64,000 bases of DNA, from contig JAUSAZ010000117.1 of NCBI GenBank assembly GCA_030652255.1, positions 79,621 to 143,620 on the forward strand, written 5' to 3'. A model generated the notes under the pieces. The model had not been told where the DNA came from and did not search any database. It saw only the letters and a program-made list of their open reading frames with translations. How positions within the stretch are numbered: the first letter of the stretch is position 1; each line of letters begins with the position of its first letter. Position numbers and translations under genes: made by a program. This document shows positions 51,606-59,217 of this stretch, piece by piece. This DNA is from Myxococcales bacterium (GTDB lineage: Bacteria > Myxococcota_A > Polyangia > Polyangiales > Ga0077539).

Positions 51606-51784
51606 GCGGGGGGCTGCGTCGGTAGGAGCGCGAGTAGCGCCCGCCCAACGCCTGCGGTCGCCGGCCTCGCCGATCGAGGGGAGCATCCGCCCACGCCTTC
51701 GGTCACCGGCCTCGCCGATCGAGGGGAGCAGCCGCCCAGGCCTTCGGTCACCGGCCTCGCCCTCCGAGGGGAGCAGCCGCCCAT
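51603..51784 (+). repeat. Array of 45-bp direct repeats after a stop codon
   Basis: After TGAGCGGGGGGC, three units with a 45-bp period contain GGCCTCGCCGATCGAGGGG (the third unit reads CCTCCGAGGGG). The same unit is at 4578-4702. The array leads straight into a perfect palindrome. Confidence 0.85.
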
Positions 51785-51899
51785 GTCATCCCAGCGCGCC
51801 CAACCCGGGGCGACAGCCCCGGGGCAGTCCCCCAACCGCCCGGTGCCCGTCGTCCGGAGCCCCGGGGCTGTCGCCCCGGGTTGGGCGCGCTGGGATGAC
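51785..51899. repeat. 41-bp perfect inverted repeat
   Basis: The arms 51785-51825 and 51859-51899 are exact reverse complements, beginning GTCATCCCAGCGCGCCCAAC, with a 33-nt loop. The similarity extends outward imperfectly, because the flanking 45-bp unit also appears inverted to the right. The folded structure would be very stable. Confidence 0.9.
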
Positions 51900-51962
51900 G
51901 TGAGCGGGCGCTCCCCTCGATCGGCGAGGCCGGTGACTGCAGGCGCGGACGGATGCTCCTCT
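51900..51962 (-). repeat. Inverted copy of the 45-bp unit
   Basis: GCTCCCCTCGATCGGCGAGG and following bases are the reverse complement of the units at 51650-51780, making the whole 51640-51962 region a nested palindrome. The unit decays toward 51960. Confidence 0.75.
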
Positions 51963-52059
51963 GCGTCGCCGGAGCGCATCCGCGGCCCGTGCGTGGATCC
52001 CTTCACCTCGACGGCCCCATGGGCCGATCCCGGGGTAGAACATCCTGGAAGGCTACTTC

Positions 52060-52410
52060 ATGCGATCAGCCAGACTTGTTGCACTCACCGTGATGGCCTT
52101 CTGCTGTGAAGCCGCGGAGTGCTGCAACAGACAATACGGTGGCCCGGGGCCTCGCCTCGCGGCGAGCATTGACGAGTACGACACACAGCCATTCGGGGAT
52201 GGGATTCGACGGGCCGTAGGCGACGCGAGGGCCGTCGGCGTTCTTCAGCCCGATGCTTCGCCCGATGACGTCACCCTGGAATGCCGCACCGCGTGCAACG
52301 CCCAGGCTCCATTCGAGATCGATTGGTGTGTGTTCAGGGATGCAGGAACGGATCTGTCCCCGACGGTTCGATGTGCGCGGTTTCCGCGAGCTGGTCGGTG
52401 CGAACCATAG
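52060..52410 (+). CDS. Small exported Cys-rich protein
   Basis: The 116-residue protein has GGAAGG 7 nt before the ATG. A hydrophobic start (about 5-15, RLVALTVMAF) and CCEAAECC could be a short lipobox-like signal, with later cysteines (C-RTAC, WC-VF, C-ARF, C-EP) likely pairing. GC is lower than the core genes. I do not recognise it. The real signal and start are uncertain. It stands between the palindrome and the toxin-antitoxin pair. Confidence 0.5.
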   Translation: MRSARLVALTVMAFCCEAAECCNRQYGGPGPRLAASIDEYDTQPFGDGIRRAVGDARAVGVLQPDASPDDVTLECRTACNAQAPFEIDWCVFRDAGTDLSPTVRCARFPRAGRCEP

Positions 52411-52426
52411 GAGGCCCGCACCAGAA

Positions 52427-52484
52427 AACCCGCCCGCGCCACTGCCGCCGCGGGCGCCGACGGCAGCTGCGTCGGGCGCGGGTT
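52427..52484. repeat. Inverted repeat before the toxin-antitoxin genes
   Basis: AACCCGCCCG and CGGGCGCGGGTT are near-complementary ends, with an inner pair CTGCCG / CGGCAG. It could be a terminator of the upstream gene or an operator bound by the antitoxin; sequence alone does not decide. Confidence 0.4.
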
Positions 52485-52519
52485 GCATCGGGCGTCGGCG
52501 GTGAGGCAGGCTGCAGGGT

Positions 52520-52792
52520 ATGGGCGACGCGGCCAAGGTGATCGACTGGAACGGGATCGACGTCCCGGCGAACATGGGTGACCTGCTGACGGGTCTCCCC
52601 CCCGGACGCTATCGGCTCGAGGTGGTGCCGGCGGAGGAGGCTGGCGACGTGCCCGGTGGGTTCTCGCTGACGCCGGAGGTGGATGCGAAGGTTCAGGCGG
52701 GCATCCGGTCCGCTCGGGCGGGCCGCGTGGTGTCGATGGAGGAACTCGACGCGCGCCTTGATGCAACGCTTGCCCGCGGCGCGGCGCGGTGA
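52520..52792 (+). CDS. Putative antitoxin of a type II toxin-antitoxin pair
   Basis: The 90-residue protein has an N-terminal half of short strands (PANMGDLLTGLPPGRYRLEVVP) and a C-terminal half, TPEVDAKVQAGIRSARAGRVVSMEELDARLD, of the kind seen in antitoxins paired with ParE/RelE toxins (acidic, amphipathic, with EELDARLD). The gene overlaps the next by 4 nt (GTGA). The family is not named with certainty; the assignment rests on size, the ending and the neighbour. It probably binds the toxin and its own promoter. Confidence 0.72.
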   Translation: MGDAAKVIDWNGIDVPANMGDLLTGLPPGRYRLEVVPAEEAGDVPGGFSLTPEVDAKVQAGIRSARAGRVVSMEELDARLDATLARGAAR

Positions 52793-53088
52793 CAGTCGAC
52801 CGCGTTGAGTTCACCTTCGACGCGGCTGACGAGCTCGACGAACTGGTGGAGTACATCGACGTGCGCAATCCCGACGCCGCCAGGAGGGTGCGTCGCGATG
52901 TGATGGACGCCGTGGCGGCCCTTGCCGACGAAGCTCCCCGGCTCGACGGCCCTCCCGTGACTCTTCGCTCAGGTGACCGTTGTTTCCGGTGGTTTGTGCA
53001 CCCTGTGGTGGTGTTCTACGAACGGGAGCCCGGCGTGGTGCGGGTGCTGCGCGTACTCCACCACGCCCGCGAGCCGATCACCCGCTGA
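52789..53088 (+). CDS. ParE/RelE-like toxin
   Basis: The 99-residue protein starts at GTG overlapping the antitoxin stop. The pattern is ParE/RelE: an opening VEFTFDAADELDELVEYIDVRNPDAARRV (helical pair), a middle LADEAPRL, and the strand/turn RCFRWFVHPVVVFYEREPGVVRVLRVLHHARE, whose ending is typical of the family. Members inhibit gyrase (ParE) or cleave mRNA (RelE); which one applies is not clear. The gene pair sits in the lower-GC accessory stretch. Confidence 0.82.
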   Translation: MTVDRVEFTFDAADELDELVEYIDVRNPDAARRVRRDVMDAVAALADEAPRLDGPPVTLRSGDRCFRWFVHPVVVFYEREPGVVRVLRVLHHAREPITR

Positions 53089-53103
53089 CGATGAGCGTGC
53101 AGC

Positions 53104-53175
53104 GCCGGGGACTGCGAGCCTGGGCGGATGCTCCCCTCCGGGGCCGAGGCCGGTGCTTGCAGGCACCTCGGGCGC
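53104..53175 (-). repeat. Inverted single copy of the 45-bp unit
   Basis: GGGCGGATGCTCCCCTCCGG and the following GGCCGAGGCCGGTGC are a reverse-orientation copy of the 45-bp unit, lying just downstream of the selB stop on the minus strand. It is again in the 3-prime flank of a gene, in the same orientation relative to it. Confidence 0.6.
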
Positions 53176-53200
53176 TCCTCCGACCGTCCCCCTCCCCGCC

Positions 53201-55099
53201 TCACCCGCCCCGCAGCTTCCGCTTGTCGCCCACCCGCAGCGTCACCTTCCGCGCGTCGAACCACTCCAGGTACCCGATCGCCCACTTGCGCGAGAGCCCG
53301 CTCAGCTCCTTGAAGCCCTGCGCGTCGATGCTGCCCTTCTCCCGCAGCCACGCCACCAGCCCCGCCTCCAGCGCCCCCATCGCCGCCGCGTCCACGTAGA
53401 GCTCGCTCGTCACCTTGAGCACCTCGCCCCGGTCGACCAGGCGCTTGATCGCCAGCGACAGCCCCTTGGCGTCGGTGCCCATCTGCTGCGCCATCTCCTC
53501 CACCCGCGGCGCCGCCGTGCCCGCCCGTGACAGCGCCGCGCGCACCTGCGCCAGGTACGGCGTCTCGTCCGCGCTCCTCGCCCTCCACCCTGCCCGCGCG
53601 ATCACGTCGCCCTCGCGCGTCACCCGCCCCTGCGCCACGAGCGCGCCCAGCGCCGCGTCCACCACCGCGTCGTCTCCCATCGCCGCCAGCCCGCTGCGCC
53701 CGAGGCCCCGCTCGTCGGGGTGCTTCGCGTGGTGCCCGCTCAGCGCCTCCAGCACCTTCGCCTGCAACCCCTCCAGCGCCGGCCGCGACACCCACCGGTC
53801 GGACCCTACCGCCACCCCGGCGCCCCCCTCCGCGGCCGCGTAGCCCGCGCGCGCCAGCAGCCCGTCGCGGTCGACCCCGCGCAGCCCCGCGGCCTCCAGC
53901 TCCACCTCCGCCCGCGCCCTCGCGTCGCCCGCCGCGCTCCGCCGCGCGCGCTCCAGGGCCACCGCGCGCCGCCGCACCCGCTCGGCCACCGGGCGCACCA
54001 CCGTGAGCCCGCCGACGGTGCCCCCGAGGCCCGCCAGCGACGGAGGACCGCGCAGCACCAGGCGCTCGCCCACCCGCAGCACCAGCGGCCGGTCGGTGCT
54101 CACCCGCGCCAGCGCCTCGGCGCCCGGCTCCAGCGAGTCGCCCTCCAGCAGCGACACCGTCGCCAGCGCGTAGGTCGCCCCCGCGGCCACCTCCAGCTTC
54201 GTGCGCCGCCCCAGCGCGCGCCGCGTCTCGGGCCGCAGCCGCACCGTCGCGTCGAAGGACGTCGTGACCGCCACCGCCCCCTCGCGAAAGAGCCACTGCC
54301 CCCGCGGAACCTCCGCCACCTCCAGGCCCGCCAGGTTCACCGCCACCCGCGACCCCGCGCGCGCCTCGGTGACCGCCGCCCCGTGCACCTGCAGCCCGCG
54401 CACCCTCGCCGCGAGCACCCGGTGCTCCGGCCCCGTCGGACCCACCGCCACCACCTCCCCCTCGCGCAGCGTTCCCGCCACCAGGGTTCCCGTCGCCACC
54501 ACGCCGAAGCCCTTGCGCGCGAACACCCGGTCGATGGGCATCACCGGCGCCCCGCTCGCGTCCCTCGGGGCCACCGACGCCGCGCCCAGCGCCCCCCGCA
54601 GGGCCTCGACGCCGATGCCCTCCTTCGCGCTCACCGGTATCACCGGCGCCCCGTCGAGGGCTGTGCCCCGCAGCACCTCGCGCACCTCCTCGACGGCGAG
54701 CTCGATGAGGTCGTCGCTCGCGAGGTCGCACTTCGACAGCGCGCACACCCCGCCGCGCACGCCCACCAGGTCGGCGATGGCGAGGTGCTCCCTCGTCTGG
54801 GGCATCACCCCCTCGTTGGCCGCCACCACCAGCAGCATCAGGTCGACCCCGCCCGCCCCGGCGATCATGGTGCGCACGAAGCGCTCGTGCCCTGGCATGT
54901 CGATCACCGCCGCGCGCCGCCCGTCGTCGAGGGTGAGCGCCGCGAAGCCCAGCTCGATGGTGATCCCCCGGGCCTTCTCCTCGGGCAGCCGGTCGGTGTC
55001 GACCCCCGTGAGCGCCTTCACCAGCGCGGTCTTGCCGTGGTCGATGTGCCCCGCCACGCCCACCACCAGGTGGCTCTGCCCCGTCTCGGTCTTCGTCAT
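53201..55099 (-). CDS. selB: Selenocysteine-specific translation elongation factor SelB
   Basis: The 632-residue protein is close to the usual SelB length. It has the GTPase motifs GHIDHGKTALVKALTGVDTD (G1), ITIELGFA (G2), DMPGHERFVRTM (G3, DxPGH) and SKCDL (G4). The EF-Tu-like domains 2 and 3 follow. The last about 280 residues are winged-helix repeats that in the family bind the SECIS hairpin of mRNA; the final one has KEGSIDAQ-type and LSGLSRKWAIGYLEWFD. It carries Sec-tRNA to the ribosome at UGA. No selA, selC or selD is visible, and no selenoprotein was identified here. Confidence 0.95.
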   Translation of the reverse strand: MTKTETGQSHLVVGVAGHIDHGKTALVKALTGVDTDRLPEEKARGITIELGFAALTLDDGRRAAVIDMPGHERFVRTMIAGAGGVDLMLLVVAANEGVMPQTREHLAIADLVGVRGGVCALSKCDLASDDLIELAVEEVREVLRGTALDGAPVIPVSAKEGIGVEALRGALGAASVAPRDASGAPVMPIDRVFARKGFGVVATGTLVAGTLREGEVVAVGPTGPEHRVLAARVRGLQVHGAAVTEARAGSRVAVNLAGLEVAEVPRGQWLFREGAVAVTTSFDATVRLRPETRRALGRRTKLEVAAGATYALATVSLLEGDSLEPGAEALARVSTDRPLVLRVGERLVLRGPPSLAGLGGTVGGLTVVRPVAERVRRRAVALERARRSAAGDARARAEVELEAAGLRGVDRDGLLARAGYAAAEGGAGVAVGSDRWVSRPALEGLQAKVLEALSGHHAKHPDERGLGRSGLAAMGDDAVVDAALGALVAQGRVTREGDVIARAGWRARSADETPYLAQVRAALSRAGTAAPRVEEMAQQMGTDAKGLSLAIKRLVDRGEVLKVTSELYVDAAAMGALEAGLVAWLREKGSIDAQGFKELSGLSRKWAIGYLEWFDARKVTLRVGDKRKLRGG

Positions 55100-55153
55100 G
55101 TCCGCGCACGATACCGCCGTCGCTGAGCGCGGCGGTCCCCTCTCTCCTGCGCT

Positions 55154-55367
55154 CACTGGCCCGGGGTTCACCGGTGGTCGATGGGCCCGGTCCAAGCGGT
55201 TCAGCCCGGGCTACCAAAGACGGTCACCCCTCCGCTTCGCTCCGGGGTTGCAGGGAAGCCATCGCCTCCGACTGCAACCTCCGCGAAGCGGAGGTGACCA
55301 CCTTTGGTAGCCCGGGCTGAACCGCTTGGACCGGGCCCATCGACCACCGGTGAACCCCGGGCCAGTG
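55154..55367. repeat. 66-bp perfect inverted repeat
   Basis: Arms 55154-55219 and 55302-55367 are exact reverse complements, beginning CACTGGCCCGGGGTTCACC, with an 82-nt spacer. The spacer itself has a second pair, TCCGCTTCGC / GCGAAGCGGA. It lies in the divergent gap between selB and the GH1 gene. No flanking direct repeat or coding frame was seen. Confidence 0.92.
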
Positions 55368-55429
55368 GGCACAGCGGCCCCTCACCGCTGACCACCTCCC
55401 ACGCCCCCCCGTCCCCCCGCGCCCTCTGG

Positions 55430-55435
55430 TAGCGT
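55430..55435 (+). promoter_or_regulatory. TGG-TAGCGT extended -10-like element
   Basis: CTCTGGTAGCGTC ends about 10 nt before the ATG at 55447, the same 13-mer as at 4904-4917. No Shine-Dalgarno is visible. Confidence 0.5.
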
Positions 55436-55446
55436 CCCCGCCCACC

Positions 55447-57174
55447 ATGCGTCTCCCGCGAGCCCTCGTCCTCCTCCCCTTCGTCCTGGCCGCCTGCGAC
55501 GACACCCCCGCCGCGCCCCCTGCCGACGCCGCGGTCGACGCCCCCGGCAACGACCTCGGCCCCGCCGACGCCACCACCGACGACGCCCCCACCACCGACG
55601 TCCCCATGGTGACCGAAGACATCCCGCCCGCGGACGTCCCGCCCACCATCGAGCCCTTCGACCCATCCCCCCGCGGACCCTTTCCCCCGGGCTTCCTCTG
55701 GGGCTCGGCCACGGCGCCGTACCAGATCGAAGGCGGCCTCGAGCGCACCGACTGGGGCCAGTGGGAGCGCATGCCCGGCCGCATCCTCAACGGCGACCGC
55801 GCCAACGACGGCCCGCAGAGCTTCACCAACTTCGCCGCCGACCTCGACGCCCTCGTCGCCACCCACCAGAACGCCTACCGCTTCGGCTTCGACTGGTCGC
55901 GCGTCTTCCCCACCCGCGCCGCGTGGGACCGCTGCGCCGCCGCCCGCGCCCGCCCCCTCTCGGAGTTCATGACCGAGTGCCGCGCCGCGGCCGACCCCGA
56001 CGGCGTCGCCTACTACCACCGCGTGCTCGACGCCGTGGCCGCACGGCGCCTCGTGCCGATGGTCACGCTCTACCACTTCGTGCTCCCCGACTACCTCAAC
56101 GACCTCTCGATGCCCTTCGACACGCAGGGCTTCGTGCGCGACGGCATCGTCGACGACTTCGGCGCCTGGGCCCGTTTCGCCGGCGCCGAGTACGGCCGCC
56201 AGGTCGACTGGTGGATCACCCTCAACGAGCCCCTCGTCATCGCCGCCGGGGGATACCTCCAGGGGGTCTTCCCCCCCGGCGCGCCGCTCAACTTCGCCCG
56301 GGTGCTGCGCCTCGTGGGCAACATGATCCGCGCCCACGCCCGCGGCTACGACGCCCTCCACGAGGCCGACACCTTTACCGTCACAGGTAACGCCGACGCG
56401 GGCGTCGGGGGCACCGGCGGGCGCCCCGCGCTGGTCTCCATCGCCACGCACAACCGGGTGTTTCGCGCCGAGCGGCCGGGCAACGAGGCCGACGAGGCGG
56501 GCGCGCGCGCGTCGTCCTACGTCAACAACGACCTCTTCATGAACGCCATCGTCCGCGGCGACCTCGACGCCGACGCCGACGGCAACCTCACCGGCCCCAA
56601 CGACCGCACCAACGACCCATCGCTCCGCGCCCGCGCGGACTTCATCGGCCTCAACTACTACGGGCTCTCCCTGGTGCGCGGCCTCCCGACGCTGCCCATC
56701 CTCCGCGGGCTCCCGCAGCAGGTCTCCCTCCCCACCCCGCTGCCCAAGTCCGACCTCGACTGGGACCTCTACCCCCAAGGGTTCCTCCTGGTGATGCGCG
56801 AGATGCGGCGCTTCAACCTCCCGGTGCTCATCACCGAGAACGGCCTCGCCGACGCCTCGGGCACCAACCGCCCGCGCTTCCTCGCCGAGCACCTCGCCAT
56901 CGTCGCCCGCGCCATCCGCGAGGGCCTCGACGTGCGCGGCTATTTCCACTGGTCGATCATCGACAACTTCGAGTGGGCCGAAGGCTACTGCCCCCGCTTC
57001 GGGCTCTACACCGTCGACTACCGCAGCCCCACCCGCCCGCGCATCCCGACGCCGGGCGCCGCCACGTTGCGCCGCATCATCGACGACAACCAGGTGAGCG
57101 ACGCCCTCCTCGGCGAGGTGCCCGCCTACCACCCGCCGACGCTCTGCCACCCGCGCCCCGACGCCGGGACGTGA
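55447..57174 (+). CDS. Lipoprotein beta-glucosidase, glycoside hydrolase family 1
   Basis: The 575-residue protein has a lipobox VLAAC (C17) and an Asp/Pro/Ala-rich linker to about 75. The GH1 barrel begins FPPGFLWGSATAPYQIEGG. The acid/base glutamate is in TLNEPLVIAAGG and the nucleophile in LITENGLAD; RFGFDWSRVFPT also fits. These enzymes release glucose or similar sugars from beta-glycosides. A lipid anchor would place it on the cell surface, suiting digestion of external saccharides or prey material (inference). The C-terminus is slightly longer than the barrel needs. It ends overlapping the next gene. Confidence 0.92.
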   Translation: MRLPRALVLLPFVLAACDDTPAAPPADAAVDAPGNDLGPADATTDDAPTTDVPMVTEDIPPADVPPTIEPFDPSPRGPFPPGFLWGSATAPYQIEGGLERTDWGQWERMPGRILNGDRANDGPQSFTNFAADLDALVATHQNAYRFGFDWSRVFPTRAAWDRCAAARARPLSEFMTECRAAADPDGVAYYHRVLDAVAARRLVPMVTLYHFVLPDYLNDLSMPFDTQGFVRDGIVDDFGAWARFAGAEYGRQVDWWITLNEPLVIAAGGYLQGVFPPGAPLNFARVLRLVGNMIRAHARGYDALHEADTFTVTGNADAGVGGTGGRPALVSIATHNRVFRAERPGNEADEAGARASSYVNNDLFMNAIVRGDLDADADGNLTGPNDRTNDPSLRARADFIGLNYYGLSLVRGLPTLPILRGLPQQVSLPTPLPKSDLDWDLYPQGFLLVMREMRRFNLPVLITENGLADASGTNRPRFLAEHLAIVARAIREGLDVRGYFHWSIIDNFEWAEGYCPRFGLYTVDYRSPTRPRIPTPGAATLRRIIDDNQVSDALLGEVPAYHPPTLCHPRPDAGT

Positions 57175-57608
57175 CCCACCGCGGCGCCCTCACCGCGCTG
57201 CTCGCCGCCCTCCTCGCGGCCTCGACCGTCGCCGCGCAGGGTCGCACCCGCCGCCATCGCCCGCCGCCGCGAAGCCCCGCCGGACCCGTCGAGCTGCGCC
57301 TCCTCCGGGTCGAGCGCGCCTCCGCCGTCGAGGCCCGCCTCGCGCTCCCCACGGTGCTCCCCGCCGTCACCCGCTGCCTCGACCACGCCCGCGCCCTCGA
57401 CCCAGGCCCCCTCTCCACCCTCCGCCGCGTCGACGTCGTGCTCCGGCTCTCCCTCGCCGGACGCGCCTCCGCCGTGGAGCTCGACCCCCCGGTGCTCGCC
57501 CGCGGCCTGTCCGCCTGCCTCGGCGACGCCTTCCTCACCTGGCGACAGTCGCGCGTCTCCCACCCCCGCGCGTCCGTCCACCTCGGCCTCGTGCTCCGCC
57601 CTCCCTGA
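57171..57608 (+). CDS. Exported protein with AgmX/TonB-C-like half domain
   Basis: The 145-residue protein starts at GTG, overlapping the GH1 stop by 4 nt. A signal peptide (about 1-22, ALTALLAALLAASTVAAQG) precedes a basic linker and a domain of about 95 residues. That domain has VLPAVTRCLDHARAL, LSTLRRVDVVLRLSLAG and GLSACLGDAFLTWRQSRV, a shape seen in AgmX/PglI-type C-terminal modules with two cysteines. It is probably a periplasmic or surface partner of the GH1 lipoprotein. The family assignment is tentative. Confidence 0.65.
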   Translation: MTHRGALTALLAALLAASTVAAQGRTRRHRPPPRSPAGPVELRLLRVERASAVEARLALPTVLPAVTRCLDHARALDPGPLSTLRRVDVVLRLSLAGRASAVELDPPVLARGLSACLGDAFLTWRQSRVSHPRASVHLGLVLRPP

Positions 57609-57742
57609 CCGCCGCCCCGGCGTGGTCCCTGAAACCCCTCACCGGCGAACCCGCGGCACGGGCCTTGTACCAGGGCCTGGAAAGCACCCACTCAGCTCCT
57701 TCCACACTCCCCCTCCCAATCCCCCCTTTGCGCGGATCAGCC

Positions 57743-58825
57743 ATGCACGACCCCTCCACGTCGACCGCCTTCGACCACGTCGCGCTCTCCGAATCGCTGT
57801 TCCCCCTCCCGACGCAGGGGGCGTCGCTCATGCCGCCGCTCCTCGAAGACGTCGCCTGTCCCGCGGCGTTGCTCGACGCAAACGGGATCGTGAGGGAGTC
57901 CAACGAGGCCTGGCGCGCCTCCCCCCGGCACGCGCCGCCGGTCGGCCTGGGCTACCTCGACGGCCTCCGAAGGCTCCTCCCCGACGAGGTCGGCGCGCTC
58001 CCTCCCCTCGCAGAAGCGCTCGCACATCCGTCCGAACGAGCAGGCCTTGTCAGAGAACAGACACTCGCGTGTCACGATTGTGACAACGAGCGCTGGGTCA
58101 GTGTCAGTATTTCGACACTGACCTTCGAGGGGCGTCGGGCCTGGCTGGTGCTGCACCAGGACGCCACGCCGCTCCAGCAGATGGAGCGTCGTCACCGGCT
58201 GGTTCGTCGGCTCGCGGCGGTGCAGGCCACGCCGCTCGACCCGGCGGCGCGGGTGCGTCGGCTGGCGGTGGCGGTGGGCGACGTGCTGCGGGCCTCCATG
58301 GTGGTGCTGTGGGAGCGCACGCCCGCGGGGGTGCTGCGCGCGCGCCCGCTGGAGACGAGCGTGCTGGCGCCGCAGGTGACGACCATCGCGCACACCCGGC
58401 AGCTCCTCGGGGTGATGGCGGGTCGCGCCCCGCTGTGGCTGCGCCTCGTCGACGGCACCACCTGCCTCGCGGTGCCGGTGCGGGCGCACGACCAGGCGGT
58501 GCTGCTCCACTTCCCGCGCGGCCCCCGCCTCGACCCCGAGACCCTACGGGTCGTCGCGACCGCGCTGCAGTCCGATCCCTCGCTCCGGGGTGCGACGCGA
58601 TCGAGGCCCTCCCGGTCGCCGCGGGAGGCGCGCCGGCAGCTCCGCCGCGACGCCGACGCCACCTCGCCCTGCCTGGCGCACCACGAGCGCCAGCACATCG
58701 AGCGCACGCTGAAGCTCTGCGGGTACAACGTGGTGCGCACGGCCCGCGCCCTGGGCATCGCGCGCTCGACCCTCTACGAGCGCTTCAAGGACTACGGGAT
58801 CGCGGTGCCGCCCCGCACCGACTGA
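57743..58825 (+). CDS. Transcriptional regulator with PAS-like region and Fis-type HTH
   Basis: The 360-residue protein has an N-terminal half (about 35-150) resembling a PAS domain: CPAALLDANGIVRESNEAW, then FEGRRAWLVLHQDATPL. Next comes a GAF-like region (about 165-290), and the C-terminal 40 residues are a Fis-type HTH (HIERTLKLCGYNVVRTARAL and ALGIARSTLYERFKDYGI). There is no AAA domain, so it is not a full sigma-54 activator. It could be a sensor-type regulator of adjacent genes. The ATG at 57743 was chosen over an upstream TTG frame. It converges with the DUF6285 gene. Confidence 0.8.
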   Translation: MHDPSTSTAFDHVALSESLFPLPTQGASLMPPLLEDVACPAALLDANGIVRESNEAWRASPRHAPPVGLGYLDGLRRLLPDEVGALPPLAEALAHPSERAGLVREQTLACHDCDNERWVSVSISTLTFEGRRAWLVLHQDATPLQQMERRHRLVRRLAAVQATPLDPAARVRRLAVAVGDVLRASMVVLWERTPAGVLRARPLETSVLAPQVTTIAHTRQLLGVMAGRAPLWLRLVDGTTCLAVPVRAHDQAVLLHFPRGPRLDPETLRVVATALQSDPSLRGATRSRPSRSPREARRQLRRDADATSPCLAHHERQHIERTLKLCGYNVVRTARALGIARSTLYERFKDYGIAVPPRTD

Positions 58826-58832
58826 AGGCCCG

Positions 58833-59213
58833 TCAGCCCTTCACGCGCATCAGGAAGAGGGGGTTCCAGGCGAAGAGCGAGAGCTCGTTGCGCGCCTGGA
58901 GCCAGCGCCGCAGGGCCGCCCCCGCCTCGGGGTCGTCGTAGCGCCCCTCCTCGATGAGCGCGCACAGGGCCCCGTCGTGCGCAGGGGCGCCGGGCAGCGC
59001 CGCCCTCCCCCGGTCGATCTCCGCGGTCATCTCCGGGCCCCGGGAGAGCTCGCGCGAGGCGACCCCCAGGACGTGCGTCGCGACCAGCGTCTCGAAGCGC
59101 AGCCGCGGGTCGGTGATGGCAGGGAGCACCCGGGTCGCGAGGTGCTCCCGCGCGGCGTCGATGAGGTCGAGGGCGCCGGGGTGCTGCTCGAAGGCGTCGC
59201 GTTCGTCGGACAT
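58833..59213 (-). CDS. DUF6285 protein
   Basis: The 126-residue protein starts at ATG 4 nt after the phosphotransferase stop. It is soluble and helical. PGALDLIDAAREHLATRVLP and RFETLVATHVLGVASREL match DUF6285, whose genes are found beside phosphotransferase genes of the aminoglycoside/acyl-CoA-type family. The role is unknown; a partner function for the phosphotransferase is inferred from this linkage. Confidence 0.8.
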   Translation of the reverse strand: MSDERDAFEQHPGALDLIDAAREHLATRVLPAITDPRLRFETLVATHVLGVASRELSRGPEMTAEIDRGRAALPGAPAHDGALCALIEEGRYDDPEAGAALRRWLQARNELSLFAWNPLFLMRVKG

Positions 59214-59217
59214 GCGC

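Noticed and set aside
51603..51784. CRISPR array
   Set aside because: The 45-bp units are back to back with no variable spacers, and no cas gene is near.
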